Positions 43,706-54,991 are shown, counted from the stretch's first letter. The stretch: DNA of 64,000 nt from Myxocyprinus asiaticus (GCF_019703515.2 NC_059368.1:28637289-28701288), one strand, 5' to 3'. Numbers and translations: made by a program. Notes: generated from the letters alone by a model not told the origin.

Positions 43706-44694
43706 AATGCCCATACCAGGAGGGGGTCAGTGTGGGCGAAGCAATAACTCCCCCAAAAGCCACAGTCTTTGATCATCTGCCCCTAGCAGAGAGGCCCACT
43801 AGCAGTTGTGACATTGTGTATCAGAGAGTTGTCAGCAATGACAGTCTCTTCTATGCACCAGTACTAGTGCAGGGTTCTGTTGAGCTTAAGGCTTTAATAG
43901 ATAGTGGGTCTATGGCCTGCACCTTAAGTGAAGTAGCCGAACACAAGTTAATCGATGAGGGGGTCCTACAAAGAGAGTCAAGTAAACCCTCTAAGATAAT
44001 ACTTGTCGGTTGTGGGGGAAAGCAGACACCATCAAAATATGAATATGAATTAAATGTTGACCTCTTCAAATGCAAAATGGCTGTGCCTGTGCTTGTAGTA
44101 CCTGGCCAAGTAGACGACATGATCGTAGGGTCAAATGCCATAAAGCATATGATGCAACATCTAAAAAAAACACAGTGGTATTGGGACAACCTTTCTCAAC
44201 CTGCGACAGATGATTCAGAAGGACTCTTAATGAACCTGTTAGCCAATGTAGATCGGTGGCAAGGCAAGGAAATACCCAAAAGAGTGGGTCCAGTGATTCT
44301 AAAACAGTGTATTACCTTGGCCCCACGACATGAGCATCTGGTATGGGGAAAATTGAAAGAGCAAGTACCCTTATCCATTGGCAGCACTATTGTTGTTGAA
44401 CCCACAACATCCAAGTCTGCACCAAGAAATGTACTAGTTGCACGTACAGTGTGTCCCTTATGGGGGGACAAATGGATTCCAATGAAGGTAGTCAATTTAC
44501 TAGATCGCCCTCTCACACTTAGGCGGAATGCCAAAGTGGCGCAGGTTTACCCTTGCCTAGCATTAGAAGATCTAGAATTAACTTGTGGTAATGAAAAAGG
44601 TTCAGAAGTGATTCAAGCAACATGTATTGTAATGCAGCAGAGAAGTCGATGGCTGAGTCTGGACACTCAGAAAAGCTCCATGATTTGGGCCTAG
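43703..44694 (+). pseudogene. Gypsy C protease region of pol (-1 frame relative to gag)
   Basis: Open from within the end of gag to a TAG at 44692. The retropepsin core is VELKALIDSGSMACTLSEVA with the catalytic D-S-G at about residue 75 after the frameshift site. The later conserved strand is DDMIVGSNAIKHMM. The linker that follows (VPLSIGSTIVVEPTTS, VVNLLDRPLTLRRNAKVAQV) is typical of the region between protease and RT in this type of gypsy element. The frame overlaps the RT frame by about 100 bases (44595-44694). No slippery heptamer is visible there, so the second frame change is most simply a disabling indel. Confidence 0.88.
43708..43754 (+). promoter_or_regulatory. Possible H-type pseudoknot downstream of the slippery site
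   Basis: Stem 1 can form between TGCCCA (43708-43713) and TGGGCG (43733-43738). Stem 2 can form between GGGGG (43722-43726) and CCCCC (43750-43754). The connection order is that of an H-type pseudoknot. This is inferred from base pairing by eye, without an energy calculation. Confidence 0.5.
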
Positions 44695-47600
44695 ATCAAA
44701 TAGATATCCAGTCATGTGATGTGTCCGAAAAAGGGAAGGAAAAACTGGCCAACCTTGTTGTTAAGTACGAATCAATTTTCTCCCGAGACAGACTTGACTG
44801 TGGTGAAGTGAAGGACGTTGTACACCGGATTAGACTGAAGGACGAGAAACCTTTCAGGTTACCATACAGGAGAGTTCCACCATCACAATATCAGAAGCTT
44901 AAGCAGACACTTGATGAAATGGAGGAGAAAGGAATTATTAGCAAGTCCAGCAGTGAGTGGGCTTCTCCACTTGTCTTGGTCTGGAAACCCTCAGGTGAAC
45001 TGAGAATTTGTACGGATTTTAGATGGTTAAACCAGAGAACCGAAAAAGATGCTTATCCCTTACCTCATCAGTCTGATGCCCTCGCTGCCTTAGGTGGCAA
45101 TTGCTACTTTAGTGCAATGGACCTTACATCTGGGTTCTATAATATACCCATACATGAAGATGATCGCAAATATACAGCGTGTACTACACCTGTAGGGCTT
45201 TATGAGTACAATCGAATGGCCCAAGGATTGTGTAATAGTCCAGCTACATTTGCTAGGATGATGACCTCGATATTTGGTGATCAAAATTACATGTCACTCC
45301 TGTGTTATTTGGATGACCTCTTGGTTTTTGGCAAGAGTGAACAAGAAGCCCTGGATCGCCTTGAGCTGGTATTTTCACGCTTGAGAGAACATAATCTGAA
45401 GTTAGCCCCAAAGAAGTGCTATTTCCTAAGGAAATCTGTCAAATTCTTGGGCCATATAGTCACAGCAGAAGGCGTTGCTGCTGATCCTGCGAAAGTTTCT
45501 GCAATTAATGAGATTACGGCAAAAGATCTAATGGAAGAAGATGGGAAAACGCCTTCCTACACCAAAGTCAAATCTTTTCTAGGTATGGCCAACTATTATT
45601 CACACTTTATTGAGAATTTCTCACGTCTGGCAAAGCCATTATTCCAGTTAACAGCGGGACAAAGGGTTAAGCACAGAGGTGCAAAGGTCAGTGCTAGGCC
45701 ATACAGATGCCTCAAACCAGAAGATTGGACATCAGATTGTGAAATGTCATTGGAAAAGTTTAAGAAGGCTATTAGCACTACCATAATTCTGGCTCACCCT
45801 GACTTTAACAAGCCATTTCTATTATTTACTGATGCATCAATGGACGGTTTGGGTGCCGTTCTGAGTCAGGTAGTTGATGGTGAGCTGAAACCAAGACCGG
45901 TTTCATTTGCAAGCAAATCCTTGTCCCGCTCTCAAGCCAGGTACCCAGAACATCGGTTGGAATTCTTTGCCCTTAAATGGGCGGTGTGTGATAAGTTTGC
46001 TCATTGGTTAAAAGGAGCTCACTTTACAGTGCTAACCGATAATAACCCATTAACGTACATCATGACCAAGCCCAAGCTTGACACTTGCAAGCAGCGGTGG
46101 GTCTCGAAGTTAGCACCCTTCGACTTCGATCTTAAATACATTCCAGGATCACAGAACATCCCTGCAGATATCCTGAGTTGTGAGCCATTTACAAAAGGGT
46201 TCAGAATAAATGAACCAGGCAATAAAGCAAATCACATGAGCCTTGAATCTGTTCAGAATGCATTCAAGTTATCTGTTAATTCTCAAGAACAACAGAATGT
46301 CGAGAATGAGCGTAGAGACAGACAAGAAGTGAAAATTGATGAGGTGAAAGCTGTTATACAGTCCAGCCTAGACTGGGATTCCAGCTTACCAGTGCGCACA
46401 GCCCAGTTGTCCCAATGCTCAAGCCATATCTTGTACAGTCAGTCCACTCTTCCGGCATTTACTGCTGCAGAAGTAAGAAGGAAACAAAGAGAAGATGATG
46501 TGGTGGTGCGGGTGATCTATTTTCTTGAGAGAAAAAGACGACCTTCACGGAGAGAAAAAGTTCACGAGACAGTTCAGGTGCTCCGTATGTTGAAACATTG
46601 GGAAAAGTTGGAGATCAGAGATGGAGTCCTTTATAGGATATCTAAAGATAAAGTTGGGAAGAGAAGGTATCAGCTTGTAGTGCCTAACTCTCTGAAATCG
46701 ACCGTCTTAAGGGGAACTCACGATGATGTGGGCCATCAGGGCCAGAGTAGAACCCTCCATCTAGTTCGCCAGAGATTTTTCTGGAATGGAATGGATAATG
46801 AGGTGAGGAAGTACGTGACGCACTGCAAACGTTGTGTCCTTAGCAAGACACCAGAGCCAGATGCTAGGGCACCTTTGGAATCTATCAAAACTTGTGAACC
46901 ACTAGAGCTGGTGTGCATTGATTTTTGGTCTGCTGAGGGGAGGAATGGAGACAGTGTGGATGTGCTCGTTCTCACAGACCATTTTAACAAAATGGCACAT
47001 GCGTTTCCTTGTCCTAATCAGACGGCAAAGGTGGTGGCCCAAAAACTCTGGAACCAGTTCTTCTGTGTGTATGGGTTTCCTCGTAGGATCCACTCAGACC
47101 AAGGAGCGAATTTTGAGAGTAAACTTATATCTGAGCTGCTGGAAATATCAGGAGTAAAGAAATCTCATACCACCCCCTACCACCCTATGGGGAATGGCCA
47201 AACAGAAAGGTTCAACAGAACTCTTGGCAACATGATTCGCTCTCTCCCTGCTAGAGCAAAAGAGCACTGGCCCCAGATGATACAAACATTAACTTTTGCA
47301 TACAGCTGCACAATACATGAGACTACTGGCTTCGCCCCGTTCTACCTCATGTTTGGCAGGATTCCAAGACTGCCAGTAGACCTCATGTTTGAGAGTGTAC
47401 TGAGAGATAATGAAGTGGTGGATTATAATGATTATGTCAGTTCATTCCAGAGAGACCTAAAGGAAGCCATTAGGATTGCTCAAGACAGCACAACACAGGC
47501 TCAGAAGAAGCAGGCTGAACAGTACAACAAACGAGTCAAAGGTGTTGCCTTGGAGATTGGAGACAAAGTTCTGTTGGCCAATCGTAGGGAACGCGCAAGA

Positions 47601-48323
47601 GGGAAATTGGCTGATCTGTGGGATTCAACTGTTTATGTTGTCACATGGAAAAACCCTGATGTGCATGTTTACAAAGTTGAGGACCCTGTCACAAAGAAGA
47701 ACAAAGTAGTTCATAGGAACTTCATACTGCCTGTAAATTTCCTTCCATTCAGCCAGAGTGATTCAGAATCGACTGTACTTTCAAACTTGTCAAATGATGG
47801 GTTAGACGTGGAATGGCCAGAGAAAGAAGGGGCAACACTGTATGTTGATGAAGACTATGATGACCAGAGGACAGCTGCCTGGGTGCTTCAGACCGAGAGC
47901 CCAGAGATCAAAACTTATGAAATCCCGAGAGTGGATGCAAAGAGTAAACCCAGACAGGATCCTGTGTATAGCCAAGATCCACCTACCGAATTTTTTGGTG
48001 AAGACTTGGAGGATAAAACTGACACTGGAGACCCAAGTGAACAGTGGAGCGAACACGATCAGTCAGAAGACACTTTGAGCAACACAAGCCCATCAGACTG
48101 CACCCTAAGCAGTATTAGTGGCTCACATTGCTCTAGTGTGGATAGTCCTGAAAGTGTTGAAGAGACTGACACTAAAGGGGAAGATAACAGTGTAAGATTG
48201 GAAGATGGTACCTTGCATACACGGTCTGGTAGAATGGTGAAGCCAGTAAGGAGATTGATTGAATCCATGAGTATGTTGAGGGCTGAACCTAAAAAAAAAA
48301 ATAAGAGACTCTTACTGTCTTGA
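44622..48323 (+). CDS. Gypsy C pol: reverse transcriptase, RNase H, integrase (1,233 codons open)
   Basis: The RT palm lies at about residues 60-300: CTDFRWLNQRTEKDAYPLPH, SAMDLTSGFYNIPI (first Asp) and LLCYLDDLLVFGKS, with YLDD at about residue 229. RNase H has LLFTDASMDGLGAVLSQ (about 402), LEFFALKWAVCDK and FTVLTDNNPLTYI. The integrase HHCC finger has HDDVGHQGQSRTLHLVRQ (about 700) and CKRC (about 735). Its DDE core has VCIDFWS (about 766), IHSDQGAN (about 824) and NGQTERFNR (about 858), with 35 residues between the second Asp and the Glu. A GPY/F-type module follows at about 985 (GDKVLLANRRERARGKLADL), then an acidic Ser-rich tail of about 200 residues ending at TGA 48321. All catalytic residues are present. 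The annotated ATG at 44622 is only the first in this frame; the natural protein is entered from protease. Confidence 0.93.
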   Translation: MYCNAAEKSMAESGHSEKLHDLGLDQIDIQSCDVSEKGKEKLANLVVKYESIFSRDRLDCGEVKDVVHRIRLKDEKPFRLPYRRVPPSQYQKLKQTLDEMEEKGIISKSSSEWASPLVLVWKPSGELRICTDFRWLNQRTEKDAYPLPHQSDALAALGGNCYFSAMDLTSGFYNIPIHEDDRKYTACTTPVGLYEYNRMAQGLCNSPATFARMMTSIFGDQNYMSLLCYLDDLLVFGKSEQEALDRLELVFSRLREHNLKLAPKKCYFLRKSVKFLGHIVTAEGVAADPAKVSAINEITAKDLMEEDGKTPSYTKVKSFLGMANYYSHFIENFSRLAKPLFQLTAGQRVKHRGAKVSARPYRCLKPEDWTSDCEMSLEKFKKAISTTIILAHPDFNKPFLLFTDASMDGLGAVLSQVVDGELKPRPVSFASKSLSRSQARYPEHRLEFFALKWAVCDKFAHWLKGAHFTVLTDNNPLTYIMTKPKLDTCKQRWVSKLAPFDFDLKYIPGSQNIPADILSCEPFTKGFRINEPGNKANHMSLESVQNAFKLSVNSQEQQNVENERRDRQEVKIDEVKAVIQSSLDWDSSLPVRTAQLSQCSSHILYSQSTLPAFTAAEVRRKQREDDVVVRVIYFLERKRRPSRREKVHETVQVLRMLKHWEKLEIRDGVLYRISKDKVGKRRYQLVVPNSLKSTVLRGTHDDVGHQGQSRTLHLVRQRFFWNGMDNEVRKYVTHCKRCVLSKTPEPDARAPLESIKTCEPLELVCIDFWSAEGRNGDSVDVLVLTDHFNKMAHAFPCPNQTAKVVAQKLWNQFFCVYGFPRRIHSDQGANFESKLISELLEISGVKKSHTTPYHPMGNGQTERFNRTLGNMIRSLPARAKEHWPQMIQTLTFAYSCTIHETTGFAPFYLMFGRIPRLPVDLMFESVLRDNEVVDYNDYVSSFQRDLKEAIRIAQDSTTQAQKKQAEQYNKRVKGVALEIGDKVLLANRRERARGKLADLWDSTVYVVTWKNPDVHVYKVEDPVTKKNKVVHRNFILPVNFLPFSQSDSESTVLSNLSNDGLDVEWPEKEGATLYVDEDYDDQRTAAWVLQTESPEIKTYEIPRVDAKSKPRQDPVYSQDPPTEFFGEDLEDKTDTGDPSEQWSEHDQSEDTLSNTSPSDCTLSSISGSHCSSVDSPESVEETDTKGEDNSVRLEDGTLHTRSGRMVKPVRRLIESMSMLRAEPKKKNKRLLLS

Positions 48324-48625
48324 TGCAGATACTCTCTACCTATGTTGAAATCCAAAATGTGATATAATAGGATCTCACAAGAAAGGACATAATGTGGTTG
48401 AAGGAGGTTCTTAAATACAGTTTCTAAAAAAAAGTATTAAAAGGGGTAAAAATATCTAACTGATCTTTGGATATATGTATATGGGCATTTATCTACCTGG
48501 CAGATTAATCTGCAGTCTTCACAGATGACTTCATGTCATGGTTTTTAGGTCATGTAAGGGAAAAGGTGCTCCTTTCATAAGTTTTTCCCTGTTCCATAAA
48601 GTTTGATGAAATTGGGCAGGGTGAC
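48324..48625. other. Gypsy C 3' untranslated region
   Basis: Non-coding DNA between pol and the 3' LTR. No envelope frame was found. The purine stretch GGGCAGGGTGAC just before the LTR is a weak candidate for the polypurine tract. Confidence 0.6.
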
Positions 48626-48985
48626 TGTAATGATGTAAAAAGTGTTATAATTCATCAAACTTTATTTTGTCACTTTGTTTAAGAAAAACTTTGGTTCTTA
48701 GCCAGGTGCAGGAAGACTAAGGAATGGTCCATCATTTCATTATAGGGGAGGAGTTAGGAGTATATATAAAACTTATGCAGAATGGAAATTGCGTCTGTTT
48801 TACACAGCATTTAATCTCGGGGTTTATCACACATTATATCGCACTACTTCCTTGTACTGCATGTATTTGTTTAGAGAAATGTTTATGTTCTTTTGTGTTG
48901 CTGATGTGGAATACCCCCACCTTGATCAATGGTATATTCCCCTGGTGCTGCACTCTTCAGTCTGCGTGAAACATTCTGAAGAGAG

Positions 48986-49466
48986 GTATGCATCTCTGTC
49001 AATGGAAAATTCGAACATGTTCCTAGAGTATATTAAATAGAAGTTACAATGAAATCAGAACAAAATACTTTGGTAATACTGTTGTTGACCCGGTTGTGTG
49101 TAAAATTAAAGGTTGTACATGTTTAACACTTGACATAATTTGTATCGCTTTAAACGTGCGATGGTATTTCTATGAACGGTACTTCTGACGTATCAATTTA
49201 TGTCCTATGATCATTTTCATAAGAATGAAGAGGCTTGTTAATGTTAATTTGAGTTTATTTCATTTCGTTGTGGTAAAATTAGTGGTTAATTCATCGCTCA
49301 AAGAGTGAAATGCGCACCAGTAATCCACGGTGCATTTTGGGTAATGTAGTTCATGACTATATGGTTAAAGTAAAGAAATTGAAACTGTGAATTGTGACTT
49401 TAGTATTGTAAGTTGCCTGCATATTAGAAGATGGGACAATGTACTAACTAAATGATGTATTTACAG
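48986..49466 (+). other. Intron-like interval inside the 3' LTR
   Basis: Counterpart of 41476-41956, with the same length and the same GT...AG borders. Confidence 0.75.
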
Positions 49467-49683
49467 ATTGTGAAACAAGAACAAAGACATTTGTTGTAAA
49501 GCTGTCCCATTTTATGCTTGCAGGTATGAGTTATTGTGTTCATTTTGTTTTATTATTGTTTTATTAATTTTCAGTATTCATAAATCTTGTTAATTCTATA
49601 TAAAAATATACCTTTGGGGTTATGCATTTTATTAAGTGGAACAATTTAAGATACTGTGAAGAAAACAAATCTTGTAATAGGAG

Positions 49684-49765
49684 TCTGCGTGAAACATTCT
49701 GAAGAGAGATTGTGAAACAAGAACAAAGACATTTGTTGTAAAGCTGTCCCATTTTATGCTTGCAG
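49684..49765 (+). other. Spliced-like (cDNA-type) segment in the 3' LTR
   Basis: TCTGCGTGAAACATTCTGAA plus GAGAG (49684-49708, equal to 48961-48985) is joined directly to ATTGTGAAACAAGAACAAAG through CTTGCAG (49709-49765, equal to 49467-49523). The 481-bp interval between these in the normal LTR is missing. The segment then passes to TAAACACCC, while the other copy of CTTGCAG at 49523 is followed by GTATGAG, a donor-like sequence. Confidence 0.8.
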
Positions 49766-49848
49766 TAAACACCCAAGAAAAGGCACTACTGGTATTTGTC
49801 CTTATTTGGGGTTGGTCCTCTGGTGCGTCTGGTGTTCCGCTACACAAA

Positions 49849-52800
49849 GATGCAAATCATATGTCATAAGTAGCAATTATTTTCCTCAATTTAGTACAAT
49901 TGCTTTCAAACTAATTGTGAACCATTTCAGATTTTAAATTAACCAAAACCCAGACCACTTTTTCAAGTGGACTTGGGTGTGGGTTGCTCTTGCGCAGTTT
50001 GAAAAAAAAAAAAAAAATGCTTTCACACCAACCAAATGAACCAAAGCCTGATATCATACAGACTTGAGTCAGCACCAGCTTTTACCTAAATGAAAACAAC
50101 CTTTTAATCATAAAACGTAAAAAAAAAAAAAAATTGTTTTCTTCTTCATCACATTACATGTGACAAATCTAATAAGCGGTACGGGCGCAGAGCTCAACCC
50201 TGCAATATGACACAGTGGAATTTGGAGGGAACAAAAGACTGGAGGGATTTGAACTGGGCCAAAAGCCTCCTCGGAGCATCATCTCTAGATTCTGACTGAC
50301 TGACTGACTGCTTCAAAGTCCAATGGCAAATATGAGGCCGTTCAAAAAAACAAAAAATCTGCTTGACTATGATGCTCTGACATACCATATATCTCTCAGC
50401 TAGGGTTTGGAACCCATTACAAAAAATAAATAAATAAATAAAATACCGTAACTGAACTGTAACTTTTTAGTAAATATAAAACATCTGTAATTTAGTCAGA
50501 GTGGTTACTCACTTACTGAGTTATCAGTTCGACTCATTTATTTTGGAATTATTTTTGTCAAGTCTGAATTGAGTCATTAAATTTATCATTACTTTAAAAG
50601 AACCAAGAATAGTTGTGTACTTAAGGCTCGTGTGACTTAAATCAGTGTAGTTGTTCAAGTGACAGCATGTAGTTAATGACTGACACATTATGGGTTTTGT
50701 TGTAATAAATGTTTTTATGAGAAAAAAAAAAAAGAAGAAAAATAGGAAAAGAAATAAAAATAAGAATAAGAATAGAAGAATGTTAACATCTGTTCTGTTC
50801 TATTCTAATGTGTTAAAATCTGAAATGATCTCATCATTTGGCAACAGACTGCTAAGGGCAGTACCAAAAGACTTGTGAATGGAATCGTGGAGAAACTGGA
50901 ACCGTTAAGAGTAATTGAAATTGGAATCAAAATCTTTAAAGTCCTTATGATTCTCATCACTCTCAGCCAATAAAATCACATTAAAAGGATGTTTCTAGCA
51001 AGGCATTTTTCTTGAGTGTCTTTGCTAGAAACTTTAAAGAGCTCATAATGATATTTCCATTTCAAGCAAATCAGCCTTAGCCCTACGCTGTGTGCACAGG
51101 TCCGATGCTTTTATCCTTAATTGAACACACATAGTTTTCTCAGCATGAAACAATGAACATTTCTGCTTTCGTGCGAGAGGGTAATGTTACGCAGATAACA
51201 TCGCAGGCTAATAAACTGAGTTCAGCTGAGGTCTCCTCCTGCTTGTATGTTTGAGGCTGTTTGTGTGTGTTTGAGTGTTTGGGGGCTGTTTATGATCGCA
51301 GCATGAAATCAGCCATGTACTGCATTTCCCTGCTGCTGCTTAAACTCATCTCGGTGGGTCTGAGACCTGAATTTATAAAGACTCGCAAAGTAAGCACAGT
51401 TCAGAAACCTGCGAGTTGTTCCCTGCAGCTATTAAAAAATTGATGTCTGCAGACTTGTGCTCACAGACCTGAAATAGTAATTACTGTTTACCGAACAAAG
51501 AGCTGTATGGTTAATAACATGTCCAGATGACTTAGCAGTTTGTCAGCGGGGTCTGTTTGATGAGGCATTCTTTTAACCCTTTGTCACTGACATGGAGTCA
51601 GAGTTGGTGCCCAATCTGATCTTGCTCCATGCGTTCCCACTAAAGAAAAGGTGTTGAGCCAGAAAAATTGGTTACACATCAGCCATTGTAACCTACTGGT
51701 CTCGAACCTGGAACCACTAACATCAGTGTCCGAGATGAATCAACTTTCACTCTAGCTAAACTGATGTTAAACAAATCTAGATGATTAAACAATGAAGCTG
51801 TCTACACTAAAAGTGCCCAGTCAAAATACACATACAATGGATGAGCACTGATTTCTCTAAATCTGAGCATAGTTGAGCCAAACCAGGTTGTCACTGTCAG
51901 TGTGTAGTCAGGGCCGTAGCTAGTGGGGTGAAAGGTGGTAATGATTCTTGGGGACCACAGTTCCAGGGGGGCCCCACAACAAATTATAAATGTTCCTTTT
52001 AATAGGAAATGGGCCCAGAGCAATATACAGTCAGGGAGCACAGAATACCATGCAGTTAATGCATTTTGCCTTTGCACAGCAGTACTACTAAGACTACAAG
52101 TCCTGTTCTCACTTTGAAACACATCAATCTATAGGTTATTTGTCTTAAAGGCCCGCATAGGCTTTAGTCAGAGAAGACACCATATTTAAACTCATGCAAA
52201 TGAAAACAAGGAATATATATTGTTACAGTATGTAAAAGTAGGTCCTTTATCACAGTCCATTATCACATCTCACGGATCAATCAGTTAGTGCTTTCCACAT
52301 GAATATTGATAAGTCTTCCCATGTCATCCTATTCTATTTTTGGAGCACATTTTGCTCACTCCAAAATCTGGAGGAAATAGCGCTACCCGGACCAATTATA
52401 AGCACAGCTCAATACATTGAGCAGAAAGAGGTGTGCGAATGTAAACTAGTTTAAAGCCATATTGAACAGCCCGACATTCTTAACAGCAATGACAAGAAAA
52501 CAGGAGAAAACACTGTGCCATACACAGAAGGCTTTTCAATCCACACCTTACAATTTTTTTTACATGGAATTCACTGTCATAATATTTTAGTTTAGCACTA
52601 TATAAATTAGGTGTTCATTTAATCACAGATGACACTTGTTAATATCATCATTTAAATTTGCATCCCAAAATCAATGCTTGACTGTCAAATGTGGATTTCA
52701 ATGCACAAAATTAGCAATATTATTAGTAACTGCATGGTGCCATCAAATCAGGAGCTAGTGCCACATTTTCAACCAGCCCTTTGAGGGCACTTATAATGCT

Positions 52801-54991
52801 GATGAAGCCCAAGCGGAAACTGAGTTTGACACCCCATCCTGTATGATACCTCTACTGAAAAAAAAAGTGAACTTCAAAAATATGCTTAGTGGTAACATCT
52901 ATAGTAAATTAACTGGTTTAATTAAGGTAAAATTAATAAATAACATCACTGAAGCAACCCAAATACATTAGATTACACCAACACATTTTTTTTTTTTTAC
53001 AAGTTAAATTAGGTAGAAATAGTTCCTTAGTGTAAAATATGCAGGTTACCACAGTGTATATTGTCGACATTTTCACAACTTGTGATTTCCAGAGGTTTTA
53101 GTCTATTGAAGATTGGTAGAAACACATTTTTCAATGCTTTGTTGGCTGAACAGTTGACACCCTGATAAACAGTTTGACAAATCGACCAACTGTATTTCAG
53201 TCCCTCAGAACCTCATTTTTATTGGCATCAATGAATATGACGTCTACAAGTCTGTTGTTGTTCCACAATGCTTTTGGGAAAAATGGAAGGCTACTGTATC
53301 AATCAGTCAACAAAGGAACAATGGAAAAGAAATGTCAAAGATTCTGAGCCATTCTTAAATATACAGACAGGAAGTGAGACAAAAGGAGATTAGGATGGAA
53401 AAATACATAATGCAAGATATCGCTATGTCTTTGACACTCTCACATTTAAATCTAACATATTATTTAGATGCCAAATGTAGACTCATTTACTCATGACTGA
53501 AAACACATCTCATCGGAACGTTTTAGTAGGTCCAGATACCCCACAAAACAACCCCCACCCCCCAGGCATGGCAAACACAGTTGAAAGACAGTGATCACCA
53601 TGGAAACGCGCAAACAATTAGGACTGCTGGTGGGGCTAATCGTGATGAAAATCTCTTTCCTATTATTATTATTATTTTTTTTTTGTGTGTGAAAATTGTG
53701 TGTTCGGTCGTGTGTGCGTCTGGTATAATAAGACCAAGTTTCACCCAATAACTTGAAGTTTTTTTTTATTCTTTTGTGTTGGAAATGCCATAAAAAAAAT
53801 AAATAAAAAAAAAGGTGTAATAGGAAGATAAACAGATGCCCCTCAGAAATAAAGACACGTTCCCAGTACAGTAATTCCTGCTCAGCATTCCCACATGGAT
53901 AAAGATGTTCATTTTCCTGAGATCAGTAACACGGGAGATCACTTTCTTTATTTTTCTGTCCTTTTGTCATCTTTTTATCTTCCACCAGGATCCATTTTTA
54001 AACTGTATTCCTTGTTTTATGTCAAATTAACCAGTGACTGTGACAGTGACTGTACTGCAAAAAGAAGCATCACATGTATAATGGCTAGGAATTTGTCATT
54101 TTGTACATTTATTACATTATAATATATAATTTTTATTACATTGTAATTGCATATTTATGAACATAATAATAAAAAAAAAAAAAAACATGAGTCGGTTATG
54201 ATTGTGACTCTTAAAAAGATTTAAAAAGACATTTTCATCATAGAGGTAGTTTTGGCTAAAATTCTTAGTGTTTAACTCTTCATAACATAAGAGAGGCTGT
54301 TTGAGGTAATGCCATGAGAGGATTTGTGGAGTCAGAAGCTGAGTGGTTGCCAGGGGCGAGCATCAGGGTGCAGTAGTGATGCTTTTTTAAAAGTGAGGCC
54401 CTTACGACTTGTCCCCAGGCATAGAGCTGGTCCCCTGTGCAGACTAACTCATCTCCTGCTCGTCTTCACTATCACAGATGCTGTCAGTGAGTATTTGCCA
54501 TTACTGAAGATAGATCGCCACAGAGAAAAACGAATACATCTAACAGCTGGGTGTGTTAGTGTGTGAGGGTGTGGATATAGATGTGAGTGTTTGTGTCAGT
54601 ACTTTTGTGATCCCCACAAACAACACCATTTATGTCCTTTCTGTCTCTTTTACCATGTTATTCTCCTCTTTTAATCTGTCTTCCCTCCTTTATTTGTCAT
54701 CTTGACTGCCTCAATATCTTCTTTGTACACTCTTGCTTCAGTCTCCCTCTCTTCCTCTCTCTCCTTCAGCCTTTCTTTCCTCTCCCCTCCCACTCTCCTT
54801 GGCAGTCTCGTTCATCTTGTTCTTATCCTGATAGAAAGCTTAGACATATGCTCCTGTAATCACAATGTAACCGAATTAGTCTACTATATCACACTTACTG
54901 AGTATATCTCACACACACAAGCACTAAAGTTCCTGTAGTCAAAACACACACACATGCACACATCTGCATAACAATGATGTAGCAAATTAAT
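49849..54991. other. Long non-coding stretch with simple repeats
   Basis: Contains A tracts at about 50009-50022 and 50120-50133, (AAAT)n at 50426-50442, an A-rich stretch at 50720-50780 and GACT repeats at 50295-50309. The word CAGGGCCGTAGCTAGTGGGG at 51909 looks like a DNA-transposon terminus, but the partner end was not found. No gene was seen. A possible 9-base microexon at 54479 is discussed as a finding. Confidence 0.45.

Larger units (their letters stand above)
41116..49844 (+). mobile_element. Ty3/gypsy retrotransposon C, young and nearly intact (8.7 kb)
   Basis: Two LTRs in direct orientation (41116-42068 and 48626-49844), both TGTAATGATG...GCTACA. They are flanked by CAAA at 41112-41115 and 49845-49848. 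Over about 857 comparable bases I count about seven substitutions between the LTRs, so insertion was recent. The interior has a tRNA-His-type primer site, gag with a zinc knuckle, protease in the -1 frame, and RT-RNase H-integrase. Only one nonsense codon in gag and one frameshift in pol were found. No envelope gene is present. Confidence 0.95.
48626..49844 (+). repeat. Gypsy C 3' LTR (1,219 bp, with extra spliced-like segment)
   Basis: Nearly identical to the 5' LTR up to ACAAGAACAAAG at 49482. It then carries about 270 extra bases before resuming at TAAACACCCAAG (49766). The extra part contains a second copy of the exon-like sequences, described separately. Confidence 0.9.

Noticed and set aside
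50295..50309. GACTGACTGACTGACT as a possible CRISPR-like or satellite array
   Set aside because: It is too short and without spacers; a simple tetranucleotide run. CRISPR arrays are not expected in an animal genome.
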